The notes under the pieces: model-generated
Told to the model about the DNA's origin: nothing
Databases searched by the model: none
What the model saw: only the letters and a program-made list of their open reading frames with translations
Shown here: one piece after another, positions 23,990 to 36,163 of the stretch
Layout of the letters: the number at the start of each line of letters is the position of its first letter
How positions within the stretch are numbered: position 1 is the stretch's first letter
NCBI GenBank assembly: GCA_036365145.1
Contig: JAEOAD010000052.1
Span: forward strand, 14,507,501 to 14,571,500
From: Orientallactaga sibirica
Lineage: Eukaryota; Chordata; Mammalia; Rodentia; Dipodidae
Direction of reading: 5' to 3'
DNA: 64,000 nt
Translations under genes and position numbers: made by a program

Positions 23990-24134
23990 TTGAGTGTGGT
24001 GGCTTATGCCTACAATCCCAATAGTTGGGAGGTGGAGGTAGAAAAGTCAGAAGTTCAAGGCCAGCCTGGACTACGTAGTGAGTTTAGGTCAGCATGCACT
24101 ATATGAGACACTATCTCATTAAAAAAAAAAAAAC
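23990..24134 (+). mobile_element. B1 SINE, diverged
   Basis: TTGAGTGTGGTGGCTTATGC head, GTTCAAGGCCAGCCTGGAC middle, A13 tail. Confidence 0.85.
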
Positions 24135-24146
24135 CCTCTATTGTCC

Positions 24147-24251
24147 AGCAGCCAAGCAAAGCCAAATGCACATGGTGTCGCATGATCTAGAATTTGTTCG
24201 CAGTGGCTAGAGGCCCTGGAGTGCCCATTCTCTCTCTCAAATAAAAAAATA
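24147..24251 (+). mobile_element. B2-like SINE, 3' half
   Basis: AAGCCAAATGCACATGG, GCAGTGGCTAGAGGCCCTGG, TCTCTCTCAAATAAAA tail. The tRNA-like head is missing. Confidence 0.8.
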
Positions 24252-25188
24252 GCCAAATAACCAAATTTTAGAAAGCCCTCAGTTATGATTTGGTATGAGA
24301 GTATGACCAAATGAATTATTATGACTATAATCCGAAAAAAGTATTGCGTTTGTTGGGTCATTTAGAAAGCCTGGGCTATCCTGGCTGTACTAACCCTGGG
24401 CAGGGGATTTTGCAAGGAAGCATAAATAAACGTCCTCAAAGGACACATGACTGGGAAGGTCAATAAACAATACAAACACAATACAGTGGGAGGAGAGCTG
24501 AAGAAGGAGGTGCACTCAGTGCTAGTGGGGCTCTCAGCCACTGCACTGTAGCAGTTTACACACCGTGAGTGTGCCTTCTGTGGCCCTGGTCCTCACACAG
24601 GGCGGGGTCAGTGGATGTTTAAGTGTTTGCTGGGCTGACTTATATGCACACAGGGCTTCTCCTTTTGGCAACAGGACTTTACCCTCTGCATAAGCAGCTG
24701 TCCCCAGCCGTAGTGCTACTCACAGAGCAGGTGCACTGAAGCCATCAGTTTGAGGCAACTGCCAAGTGCTAGAAATGTCTAACAGCACTGTCAGTGGGCA
24801 GGTACGGGGCAGGGCACTCGTACTCCTCATTCCATGTCGTTCTGGAATCTTTGCTTTTGTAACCATGCTCATGTTTCACTGACAAATAGAATAAGTGAAA
24901 TTTCTCATTGATTGTAAGTAATTTAATGATCCGTTTTCTGTATATTGAATGGAAAGGCTACAATCCAAAGACTTCGTTCCAAACAGGCTGGGTAATCTTC
25001 GTGTGTCAACAAGGGGGAGACCATTTGTGCAAGGCTGCACAGTGAAGGTGGCTGGGCGAGCAGAGCTGGTACCTGAGAGCAGACAGAAACCCCAGGAGGG
25101 AGTGTGCATTTGCTGTGACCAGGCCGCTTACCTATACAGAGATGGGGGTTTGTGTGTTGGGCTTTTTTTAAGCATGAGAAAATACTAT

Positions 25189-25438
25189 TTAAAAAAACTG
25201 TTATTTATTTGCAAGCACAGAAGGGGAAGGGGGAAGGGGGAAGAGAGGGAGGGAAGGGAAGGAGAGACAAAGAGAAAGAGAGAGACTAAGTGCACCCGGG
25301 CCTCCAGCCACTGCAAACAAACTCCAGGTGCATGTGCTACCCTGTGCATCTGGCTTTCCATGGGTACTGGGGAATCAAACCAGGGCAGTCAGGCTTTGTA
25401 AGCAAGCGCCTTTAACCACGGAACCATCTCTCCAGCCC
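25189..25438 (-). mobile_element. B2-like SINE with purine tract
   Basis: Antisense: TTATTTATTTGCAAGCACAG, a 75-bp G/A tract, CCGGGCCTCCAGCCACTGC, and CATCTCTCCAGCCC. Confidence 0.9.
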
Positions 25439-25455
25439 AAGAAAATACTTTAAAG

Positions 25456-25565
25456 TTGGGCATGGTGGCGTATGTCTGTAACCCCAGGATTTAGGAGGTA
25501 GAGGCAGGAGGTTCAAGAGTTCAAGGGCAGTCTGGACTACCCGAGATCCTGTCTCAAGAAAAAGT
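25456..25565 (+). mobile_element. B1 SINE
   Basis: GTTGGGCATGGTGGCGTATG head, TTCAAGGGCAGTCTGGAC middle, CTGTCTCAAGAAAAAG end; an older subfamily with one central deletion. Confidence 0.8.
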
Positions 25566-26497
25566 ACTTGAAAAAAAATTTTTTTACTCCTTCTACCTCT
25601 GACCATAGGTAAAATGTGGAGGGATAGAAGTCTTTAGAAACTATTTCTGCCATCTGATGAGAACAAAAGTTTTAATATGATAGGCTAAGGATTTCTCCGC
25701 CCCACCCACCCTGAGTTAAAGAAAGTGGGTCTTCATTTTGGACATGGGAGTGAAGAAAGGGCGAGGAGGAGCCCAGTGAAGCCACTATGAACATGTGGTG
25801 GCAGAATGAATGGACATGTCACCCAGCACGGATCATAAACAGATTCTCTGAAAGGCCGGAGAGGAAGATCAATCAATGCTTGCTACGAACATCAGCTGCC
25901 ACATGGCATAAAGTCATATTTTGCTTTGCTATGTAATTCCCTCACCACTTAAGTACAAGAGGCATCAGAATTGAATTCTAGTGCTTTGTCTAAATGGAGC
26001 TGAGTCACAGGTACCTTGATGCTGTGTCTGCAGACTCAAGTGGATGACTCATGTCTGTAAAATTCTCAGAGAAAGTACCAACCGACCCCTTGCTTAGTCA
26101 TCTTTTGCATGGATGCTGGGTTCATGAGCTCTGTAAACTGTAATGAGTGATCTAGCCTTTTACCATCTCTTTATTCTTTTCTAAACAGTACAAATTACGG
26201 CTCTAAAAATAACCTCATCTACGCAAGTGAGTCACGTTGACCTAACAAGCTTCCACAAGTAGTTACCCAGTTAAATTGTAATATTTATTTGTGAAGGTAC
26301 AAATCTTGTGGTCATATTAGCCCCCATTTTTCTTGTTTTTCCTTTTTTTTTTTTTTAAATCAAAATTTCGTGAACTTGGAGAAGGAAGGAGGGAAAGGGT
26401 CTCACCGAATGCTTTAAAGAAAACATGATTTACTCCTAACTTCTGACATGCGCAAGGGTACGGAAAGGAAAGCAAGGAAGAAGTTTTTTGGAAGCTT

Positions 26498-26708
26498 TGA
26501 CTAGGGTGAGGGAAGCAGCGTTGTTGGTAGAGTGCTTGCTAAGCATCCATAGGCCTTGGGTTTGATTCCCAGCATCCTACAAACTGGGCTTGGTGACACA
26601 CCCCTCTAAGCCCAGCCAGCACTGGGGAGGTGGCAAGAGAATACAGGGAGTTCAAGACCAACCTGGCCTAAAGACCCTGTTTCAAAAAAAAAAAAAAAAA
26701 AAAAAAAA
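26498..26708 (+). mobile_element. ID-B1 dimeric SINE (B4-type)
   Basis: An ID-like head (GTTGGTAGAGTGCTTGCTAA, GTTTGATTCCCAGCATCC) is followed by a B1 body (GGGCTTGGTGACACACCC, CAAGACCAACCTGGCC) and an A24 tail. Confidence 0.8.
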
Positions 26709-28387
26709 GGTATCTCTAATAGCAGAATTTGATATTTTAGGTAAAGGCTGGCTAAAAACTTTTCTTTTGGTAAGGAGACTATACTGGCTACTGAAAAATA
26801 AATATCTGCAATTCTATTTACTTTAAAATCTTGAACTGTAAATTTGTGACATTTCTGACAAAAGACCCAGCAATGCTAATCATGTATTAAATACTAATCT
26901 TTGTTCTCCCAAGAGCTGATCTGGCTCCACACCCAGAATTCTCTAGACACACAATGAGGCTTTGGCATTCTACCCGTTTACTAGGTTGCTTTCCAATCTT
27001 CAGGCCTGTCTACTGGTTTTCAGCTTGCCTGGTGAGCCTGGCATTGCCAGTTCTCACCAGCTCCACCCCAGGCTTGTTCCAGTTAGGCAATAAGTACAAT
27101 GAATTCAGCCCGAGGCAGGAGCTGGCTACCTGTGTGGAGCTTATGCCTTCCCAGATGAGGCAGGACACTGAGCTGTCGGAGCCCATCTGTCTACACTCTG
27201 GCTTCCCTACACTCGGGGAGACTGAAAGGGCTTCTTACGTTTGTCTAGAAATGGAATTCCCAAGACCACCAGGCCCCGGAACTTTCCACTGTGGTACCAG
27301 CTTCTCCTTTCAGAGATTAGACCTCTGACTCTTGTCCAGATGATCATGGGCCAGTCTCTCCTAGTTGCTGAGGGTGCTTCTGAATAAAAAGTTGAAGTCA
27401 CTGGTCTCTGTGAAAATTCCCCAGGGAATGGACTGCAAAGCCCACTGCTGGCTCCAGCAGGCCGAGGCAGAGTCAGCTCAATCCTTTCCGATTCCTCTTT
27501 CCTTGATTTGTACCGAGTAGGTCAGGGTTACATCTGGACTCCGTGCCTCAGCCCCATGAGCAGCTAGACCTACCATGGTGTCTCCTGCTGCCTGTTGGGT
27601 CTGTTCCTTTCCACCTGCTCTTCACTAAGTCAGTCTCAGCCTTAAGCCCTGGTGGGGCCTGCACAGCGAACGAAGGGGCTGCTTCCTTCATGACCATACT
27701 CCCTTAGAGCAGCTCCACATTTTAGCCCCTCAAGAACCACAGAACATTCTTACAGGTTAGAACATACTATTCCCTGTCAGCTGTTCTTTCCTCACTGAAA
27801 AATGGCAGAACTTTCTCTCGGATTAAAGGGGGGGAACAGACCCCGCACTGCCAAGGCTTTACAGGCTACAAGGTGCTCCCTCTGCCCAGCGACTGGGGGT
27901 CTGCCCAGGGACTGCCACTGTGCGAGGCTCTGTGCTTAACAGTACTTTAAGATGGGATTGCCACTTGGCCTCAGACTTCACTGAGCAAAAATAATGAAGC
28001 AAGTATACATGAAAACTAATGAATCCCCAAGATAACTGACGTTAAAATCTCAGCAGTGTGTTATTCAGATCAAATGGTATAGGGGTAGAAGGGTGCTCAG
28101 ATCAGATAGTAAAACTGGAGATAGGTTTTCAGAAATGATGCAAGAAAGATGAGACCAAAGAGAGACAGCAAGGAGGGTCAGTGAACCGGTCCTGGCTGAG
28201 TAGGACGGAAAGCTCCAGGCTAAAGGGACTAGTCTCTGAGAGGCCACAGGATATGAGCGGTGTCTCCACTGGTTAAATGTGGTGACAGGGCACAAAAACT
28301 GGCCAGTGAAATAAACCAGGAGTGAGGTGACCTGACCTGACCAGGTATTAACTAAGGAGGAGGCAAGGGAGGGGCAAACACAGATGA

Positions 28388-28540
28388 AACTAATGCCTTC
28401 ATTTCCAAAGCGCAGAATGGAGTACAATTTGCTTGCATATGATTTAACCCTCACAAGAACCTTGGGAGTAGCTGGGAAAAGGAATAATCCCATTTTACAG
28501 ATGAGAAGACAGAGTCTCAGGGACACTTGTGATGAAGTTT
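28388..28540 (-). mobile_element. MIR relic
   Basis: AATCCCATTTTACAGATGAG with upstream TTAACCCTCACAAGAACC is the classic antisense MIR core. Confidence 0.75.
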
Positions 28541-29294
28541 TCTGAGGCAGGATGAATGCTTTTTTTTCCCCATCTGCTAGCTCTAAAGACTAGCTGTGCC
28601 TCAAACTCAACTAGGAAGTGTTTCTAAAACAGGTTTAACAAGCAACCCTCACCCCAAATGAACAGAGAGAACTGGGGAAGGAGGACTCAGGGGTGCATTT
28701 TCAAGGCTCAGAGAATTTCTGTTTACAGTCAAGGCAGGAATCACTGTATAGACTGCACTGTACCGTGTGGTGTCCAAGTGGATGGAGGGTAAAGGAGGAG
28801 GAACAAATGGTTTGGTGCCATTAAAAGTGGGTCGGCCTAGCACAGCAGCCAGGGCCCAGGAGAAACCACAGAGGAACTGGTGAGATGAGCCAAAGTGCTG
28901 CTTCCATGGCGAGCCTGACAACCTGTGCCAGAGTGATGGAGACAGACACAGGATACTCAAAACGTACCAAAGCAGAAATCCAGAACCTGTTGAGAGCTCA
29001 ACACTAAAGTAGACTTAAAGCACACCTACCAAGGCTCAGGAAATTTTGCAGAAGAGGTGGTGGAAAAAAATGTAAGAGCCACAGGGTGAGAGGGAATATC
29101 CACTCCAGAGACATTGCCCCCCCCCCATGACTGACTGCTACTCTCACAACATATAACCCACAATTCCATGGTGAACACCAGCAATCCCACTGAAGAGGGC
29201 CCTCAGTGGAGTGGAGGCAGGGAGGAGGGAAATGATGGGACCAACACATGATGTGTGCATACAAAGTTTCTACTTAATACAAAAAAGCAGGTTA

Positions 29295-29435
29295 GAGCTG
29301 GGGAGATGGCTCAGTCAGTAAACACTCATCACACAAGCACAAGGACTTCAGTTCAGACTCCTGTCTCCAAAATAAGTTGGACAGTGTATGAGGAAGACAA
29401 CCGGGATTGGTTTCTAGCTCCCACATACAGGTGCA

Positions 29436-29509
<74 letters not shown>

Positions 29510-29515
29510 CCCAAA
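29295..29515 (+). mobile_element. B4/RSINE1 SINE with (CA)n tail
   Basis: GAGCTGGGGAGATGGCTCAG head, ATACAGGTGCATCTCTCTCT, then about 29 CA repeats at 29451-29508. Confidence 0.75.
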
Positions 29516-29535
29516 CAAATCAGTCTGTTTTCTGT

Positions 29536-29865
29536 CTGGAGAGATGGCTCAGTCAGTAAAATGCCACGTAAGTCTGAGGACCTGAGTTCAGATCTCCAGT
29601 ACCCATGTAAATGCTGAGTGGCCATGTGGTCCTCCCGTAATCCCAGTGCTTGGAAAGTGGACACAGGGATCCCCACAGCAAGCCACTCAGACTAGCCAAA
29701 CTGACAAGCTCTGGTTTCAAATGAGAGATGGACTGTCTCAATAAGCAAGATGAAGAGAGAGAAATCTGCAAAGTCACCCGACATCAACCTCTGCCCCCCA
29801 CACTCACATGCAAACATGCATACACATGCACGTACAGCACACAAACATATGAGCATTAAAATAAA
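29536..29865 (+). mobile_element. B4/RSINE1 SINE, near full length
   Basis: CTGGAGAGATGGCTCAGTCA head, GACCTGAGTTCAGATCTCC, CGTAATCCCAGTGCTTGG, and the CA-rich end ACACTCACATGCAAACATGC. It sits in tandem with the previous B4 on the same strand. Confidence 0.85.
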
Positions 29866-29951
29866 AAAGCTGGGTGGAGATGGCCAGTTCAAGGAATTTG
29901 GTTAGAACAGTCTCCTTCTCCTGGATCAGATCTTGTCAGCGCCCTGGGCCT

Positions 29952-30062
29952 GGGCCTGAGCTGGCTCCGACCTTCACTCTTTCTACCAATCAGAGCCTGT
30001 GGGCCTGTGCTGGCTCTGACCTTCACTCTTTCTACCAACCAGAGCCTGTGGGCCTGTGCTGG
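29952..30062 (+). repeat. 49-bp direct duplication (2.2 copies)
   Basis: GGGCCTGAGCTGGCTCCGAC at 29952 recurs as GGGCCTGTGCTGGCTCTGAC at 30001 and again in part at 30050. The unit also holds CTTTCTACCAATCAGAGCC. Confidence 0.9.
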
Positions 30063-30745
30063 CCCCTATCTTTTATCCTTACAATTTACAGCAAAGCGGT
30101 TTTGCCGCGTTCCAGAAGGATGGCTTAGAGCACTGGGGGAAAACTGGTTAAGTGCATGTGGTGGCTGTGAGGAAGATGTGACAAGGGCATTGTGCTCTTC
30201 ATGCTCTACATGGGACCTGGTGCAGCTGGGCCCTTAGCCTGGGACCTGAGCAGCTCTTTCTTATAGGTTGTTTTCAGACACATCAGTCCTCAGGCAGAGG
30301 AAAGTACCCACAGGATTACTGTTCCAGACTTCATTGCTAGACAGAGAACAACTTGATGCCAGGCACCCACATCTTGGATCACTCTGTATTTTCCACAGGA
30401 GAGATGGTCATCTTCTTGGGTATCAGTGCAATCAAGTGGCATGTCCTCTGTCCAGTTCTCAGCTCTCCACCCCACCGCCCTTTGGAACAAAGGCAAGTGT
30501 GTCAACGTGCAGCCTAACCTTACCATTGTGACTTACAAAGTCTCTTAGCCTGGGCCAAGCCTGCCTCTCTCTTATTTTTGAGCCTTTGTCTAGATGATAA
30601 GTTGTCCCTTTTCTTACTTAGGGTTCCATCCTCCACTCAACTTCCAATCCCCAGCTACAAGTTTTAGCCCCATAGGCTATCCAAATCATCAAACCCAATA
30701 GACACATTTCTAAACCCCAAACAAAAATCTTGAAATATCATTTAA

Positions 30746-30750
<5 letters not shown>

Positions 30751-30792
<42 letters not shown>

Positions 30793-30935
30793 GTTTTGCG
30801 AGGTAGGGTCTCACTCTGGCCCAGGCTGACCTGGAATTAACTATGTAGTCTCAGGGTGGCCTCGAACTCATGGCGATCCTCCTACCTCTGCCTCCCGAGT
30901 GCTGGGATTAAAGGTGTGCACCACCACGCCCGGCT
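30751..30935 (-). mobile_element. Young B1 SINE with long T(A)-tail and perfect TSD
   Basis: Antisense near-consensus B1 with a run of about 44 T as its tail complement. CATTTAACTCTT is repeated exactly at 30739 and 30936. Confidence 0.96.
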
Positions 30936-31012
30936 CATTTAACTCTTATGACTTTATCATGGATAAATGTTTAATTTCTGTAGGCTTCCCCCCTTTTTTT
31001 CTGTAGGCTTTT

Positions 31013-32769
31013 TTTTTTATACGATTGGTTTATTTTTTTTTTCAGCAGGAGAAAAAAGAATAAAGTTACAAGATTTTTAAAAAATATTTTCACAATGTTA
31101 AAATTAAAACTGAGCTCTAGGCTATGTGTGTAAATCAATCTAGAACACAAAAGGATTAAATAAGAATTTTATCTTTAAAGATACAAGAGTTTAAGCTTTC
31201 TTTACATTAATAAACTTCACAGAACAGATACTGCAGGGGAATGAGGCTGTCTCCAGTGCCCAGCTCTGCTGGCAGGAAGTGGACACAGCCGCTCTCCCTG
31301 GGTGCTACATCCCCAGTGTGCCTCTTTCTCAGTGCTACTTCCCAGCAGCAGCTACTGGGGCCTGGGGACCAAGAAGGGCACACACAGCCTCTCTGGGGAG
31401 GGAGCTTGGTGGGCGCCCCACTAAGGGTGGCCGTGGTGTGGCCAGAGGGTTGTGGCTTGACAACAGTGGTAAAAGCTGGGCAGACCTGTCCCCTGTGCCC
31501 TGGGCTGTCCTAGAGTGAGACACTGATCTGGGTCCTGAAGCAAGAATTAAGGCTGGAGATTCGGCAGCACATTCCACTCCATTTGGGGGTGGCGGGGTGG
31601 GAAGAGGCTGGGAAGAACATGGTTTCCTATTCATTATTTTGGATCAAAGAACAATTGTAGGTGCAGGTGCTCCACTGTGAAGCCTGTGGCCAGAGTCGAG
31701 CTGGTTGTCATATACAAAGGAAGTTGCTAGTGAAACCACTCAATCGGTAGCCAGGTATGGTCATCCCACACTGACCCACAGGCCTGGACCAGATGGGCAC
31801 AGGGGCTCTCACACCTGATCCAGGCTTCCCAGGGAATCCAAGTCAAGCCAGCCCAGCCCACGTGACTGCTACTGGCTTCCTAGTAAGGGCGATCGCCTCT
31901 GCTGCCCACCTGGCCTGGGCCACTACGCTCCTCTGGGCTTGGAGAGACCCAGATTGAGAGATGACCTCCCAGCCTCCCCCGTCAGCTACCAGAGCTCAGA
32001 GCCCGGCAGTGGCCGTGCTCCACCATTCACTCGACAGAGCCGCATGAGGGGCGCGCTGCCTGGCGCCTTCCTTTCCTAACCTTGCCTGCCGTGGACACAG
32101 GCTGCTTGTCCTCGGACTCTGGACTGCATAGAAATGAGTGGTGGCCGCCGTGCTGTCCTCCTGCCCCCATGGGTCAAGCAGGCTGTGGCCGGGAAGGGCA
32201 GTGGCTGTGGGCGGCTGCTTTCCCACTTGCTCCCCAGCGTGCTGATTCCTGGTGGCTATTAAATGTCCTTTAAAAAACTCCCAATATGGAAATCTGGCCT
32301 CAGAGGCCTGTGTGCACACCCTCACCCCAGCTGCAGGGCTGCTACAGGCCAGACACCTGCCCTCAGCCCACAGCAGCCCAAGCCAGTGGGCCATGACCAC
32401 AGATCCTATGTAGAAAAGGGGGTCGTGCGTGTCTGAGTAGATGTGTGGAACTAATGTTCAGTGAGGCTGTTTCTCGTCCTGTGAGATGAGTTCTCTCATA
32501 ACAAGTCAGGTAAGAAGTTTTCATCAGAATCTGCCCCCACCCCCAGTCCAGCTCTGGAGAGTGAAGCCACCCCCAGCTCAGCCACATGGCCAGTCTCAGC
32601 AGCCTCTTGTGGCCAGGGCATGTATGGCCATCAGGTCAATGAAGAGGCAAAAGGCCGAACATTAACCAGTTTCTGGACAGCCATGTGCATGGTGGGCATG
32701 TTAACACCAGCTTCTGCTCCTCCAGTGCCTCTGTCTCCATCTGGTTCTCTCTCCGCTGAAGGCTTTTTA
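31013..32769 (-). pseudogene. Probable retrocopy of an unidentified transcript (3'-UTR-like), minus strand
   Basis: The left edge looks like the reverse of an mRNA 3' end: a T run at 31009-31018 (poly-A tail), then TTTATT at 31029-31034, i.e. an AATAAA signal 11 nt or more before the tail. An AT-rich ~200-bp segment follows, then ~1.4 kb that is clearly more GC-rich than the surrounding intron. The flanks TTCTGTAGGCTTTT (30999-31012) and TTCTTTAGGCTTT (32770-32782) differ at one base, as an old TSD would. No ORF in it resembles a protein I know; the longest minus-strand one is 134 codons. It could instead be unique intron that happens to carry a T-run and a chance repeat. Confidence 0.4.
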
Positions 32770-34224
32770 TTCTTTAGGCTTTTGAAACAGTTTTTCACAT
32801 GCATGATCACAGCTCTCTACTGCTGGTGTCATAAATAAAATTGCCTAAATGCTAGAGAGAACCCTTTGTCTCCTCTTAACTGTACCTTGGCCTGTCCACC
32901 TTCCCTATCAGATGGTTTCTTGTTTGTTGTGTTTTGAGACAGGTCCTACTATGTAGCCCATCCAAGTGACATCTTCAATTCACCTCACCTGGGATGCCTG
33001 CCCCAAAATATTCTCCCAATTCTCTACCAGCCAACACAACATTCCCTTTCCCCTCTTTCAAAATGTAGTTCTATTTATCAAATCTGTACTTTCCTTTCAG
33101 GCCAACTCCAAGTTAATGCTTCTAGAAGTAGAACCGCATCTTAACTCAATCAAATGTCTAGAACTGACAGAATGATTGCCTGAGATGGTCAGCTGTTTAG
33201 TGAAGAGCATAAAGGTGTTGATGGTAAGGGTAATTACCAAGCTCGAGCATAAATACATAATACCATGAAATTTGTCCAGTATTGCACCCCACAGCTAACC
33301 TGTGTGGATAGCCTTTCCTTTAAACTGATGGCTCCAAGAAAGGTGACACTGGGGTGACATATGCCTCTGATTTACCCACCTAAAACCCTTTCCAAAACCC
33401 CAGGATGGCTTCCAGTTTGAGATGTCAATGGAGTACTTGCTGTAAAGGGAATGGATATCAAAGGGGCTTGTTTCCCTCTCGATGTGTTCACAGACTTTTT
33501 AAAAAATGAAGTGCACATGAAAACTAAAGAACCGTCCGAGACAACATATATTAAAACCTAATCATGCGTTATTCAGATAAAATGGTATAGTTGTGGGCGA
33601 GTGTTTAGGTCAGAGGTAGAAGTGGAGACAGGTCATCAGAAATGGTATAAGAAACAAAAGAAAGCAAAACTAATTTGAAGACAGTGGTCAACTCGTGTTA
33701 CTGCAACTGAATGTGCAGCCATCCCCGTGAGGACCTGTGTCAGGGAAGGAAGTCGTGTCAGTTCACTTCCTGAGCGGGGAGGCCTTGGAGGACCAAGCTT
33801 CCCGATGCAGCAGGAAGCTGCCCAGGTAGCAGGTGATGGCTCTTGTCCAGCTTGCAGCTCAACCAAATCAACACACTCGGCCGTCCTGCACTCACCTCCA
33901 TTTCCTTACGGGGTCATGACCTTGGCCCACATTCTGTGAAGAAGTCATAGATGTAAGTAAGGCAGCTGCCTCCATTTATCTCCAACACTGCCAGACAAGT
34001 CCAACATGCTACTGAGACCTCACTATGTGTTACAGGAACACTAAGTGAGATGCTTCCTTTCCTTCACTGCCTAATCTGTACATGCCAACTCAGTGTACCT
34101 GCATCCCCAGCAGCCCTGACTTCTGAATCTCAGGAGAAATAGAGCAAGATCCTATCGCTAAAGGTCAAGAGATGACAGTGTTGCGTCACCATGTGAGTAA
34201 GACAAAATGAGGCAGAACAGAAAG

Positions 34225-34385
34225 GGCTGAGTACGAATTTGGACGCTTGGGACCTACTTTAAATCTAGTTCTGCATTTATCACCTGTGCAATCTTAGACA
34301 AGTTACTAAACTCTGCTTTCTATCTTCCCAGTTGTAAAATGGCAATTATGATTTTTATCTTGCAGTGCCTCATAAATGACAGCTA
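34225..34385 (+). mobile_element. MIR relic
   Basis: CACCTGTGCAATCTTAGAC, AAGTTACTAAACTCTGC and TTGTAAAATGGCAATTATG follow the MIR core. Confidence 0.7.
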
Positions 34386-34639
34386 CTCGTGTGCTTTAGA
34401 CTGAAGCCAAGACCTTTCTCTTCCACAGAAGCGGAGACAGGATCAACAGACCGAAAGAACAGCTATGGCACTCAGTGGGACAGCAGGCGAGCTCTTGACA
34501 TACACTAAGGTGCTATCTAAACGCAAAGCCTAAGTGCAGTCAAATCTGAGAGAACCTGTGGCCAAGCCCCTCGCGAGCAAAAAGCCCATGAAGACCACCA
34601 CATGGGTGCCAGGTGCCACCACTGAAAATGTGTTCCTAC

Positions 34640-34770
34640 ATTTTTTGCATGTGTGTGTGATGTATGCATATATGTGTGCAGATGGTGTGTGTGTGTGATG
34701 TCTACATGTGTGCAGATGTGCGTGAGTGATGTATGCGTATGTGTGCAAATGTGTGTGCCCTATGAGCATG
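34640..34770 (+). repeat. TG/TGTGCA-rich imperfect microsatellite
   Basis: Repeated GTGTGTGTGATGTATGC / TGTGTGCAGATG phrases; possibly the 3' end of an antisense B4 extending to about 34980. Confidence 0.7.
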
Positions 34771-35038
34771 AGTGCGCAGGCCAGCGGAGCACACCAGGGC
34801 CCCTTGCTTATTACCCACATACTTTCCTGAAGACGGTCTCTCTCCCTCCATCTGGAGCTGCTGTCCATCACTAGGCCCTAGCCATTCTCCAGCTGCCACC
34901 CCAGCATGCACGGCCATCCCCAGCATTTTACTTGAGTTCTGGGGACCAGAACGCAGTGGTCTCCAGCCTGAGAGGCCTTCATGCTGAAGCAGGAAGCACT
35001 CTTGACCTTTGACCATTTTGTTAAAGGGATAACTTAGG

Positions 35039-35335
35039 GGACGTGGAAGATGTCTCAGTGGGCCACACACTGGCTGCATAAGCATGAGGGCCCGAGCTCA
35101 GACAGTGAGAACCCATGTATAATGCGAGGTATTTTGGCATGCACCTGCAATTCCAGTGCTGGGGAGACAGAGACATGGAATCCCTGAGGCTCACTGGCTA
35201 GCTAGTTTGGCACAATCAGTGAGCTCCAGGCTCAGCGTGAGGCCCCGTCTCAAAGAATACGGTGGAGAGTGACTGAAGAAGACCTCTGATGTTGACATCT
35301 GACAATCCCCCCACATATAAAGACATAAAAATTTT
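35039..35335 (+). mobile_element. B4/RSINE1 SINE
   Basis: ID-like head (GATGTCTCAGTGGGCCAC, GGCCCGAGCTCAGACAG), middle GGCATGCACCTGCAATTCC, GAGGCCCCGTCTCAAAG, and A-rich end. Confidence 0.75.
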
Positions 35336-35451
35336 TTAAAAAGATAATTTAAATATTTTGGAGTGGTAAAACACCATAATTTTCTGAGGTGGGATCATAT
35401 TTTTTTATGCACCTGATAGAGTACCTGGCCTAAGTATTCAATAAGTAATTT

Positions 35452-36163
35452 AACTTTTTTTTTTTTTTTGCAAGCGGCAGTGATTATTTATTATCAGTGT
35501 AGGTTGTTTGAACCTCAGCAGTACATGAGGGTCTTGTGTACCTGTGTAACAAGCTGTTAAGTCACCTAGGTATTTGGGACCCACAAGTCAAGGAGATATC
35601 ACAGTGGCTTGAAATCAATCCAACACCTTCATTGTCCTCAGCCCACCAAATGTCAGCATTCTTCCCTTACGTAGATTGATCTCATTACCTTTCTGCCGGG
35701 AGAGGTTGGAGGGGCGGCATTGTCAAGGTCACCTTCTGCAGATGAGCAAACCGAAGCTCAGAAATGATCAGGACCATCTTGGGTCCAAGAAGCCTGGGGA
35801 TGAATCCTAGGTCTTCTCTCTTTTTTTAAAATTTATTTATATTATTCTGATTTTACATTCATAGTACTGGTTCCATTATCCTCCTCCCTGTCCTCCCTCT
35901 TCCAAAGGGACCCTCATCAATGGGGAATGTGGGTCATGCATTGTGGGGGTCGTCAAGAGTTCTGGGGGGTAGGCCCCAGTCTCTGTGCTTAATGCCCAAC
36001 TTGGGACTAGTACTAACTTCTCTCTCCGTTGGAGAATTTGCTTATCTTTTTTCAGATGGACAACGAACCTGATGGGAGGATCAGTAATTTAGCTTTTTAA
36101 AAAACATTTTTATTTGTTCATTTATTTGAGAGAGAGGCACATAGAGATGATAGACAGATAGAG
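35452..36163 (-). pseudogene. Retroposed transcript fragment (712 bp) between 14-bp TSDs
   Basis: TCAATAAGTAATTT occurs exactly at 35438-35451 and 36164-36177. Inside, the left edge is a T16 tract (poly-A tail in reverse). On the minus strand an AATAAA lies about 15-20 nt upstream of it (GATAATAAATAATCACTGCC). The body on the minus strand contains unassigned 3'-UTR-like sequence, an apparent MIR (35655-35815), a C/T-rich L1-like segment (35822-36090) and the end of a B2-like SINE (36095-36163). I cannot name the source; it may be the 3' UTR of a cellular gene. A series of independent insertions is the alternative, but the exact TSD favours one event. Confidence 0.55.
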
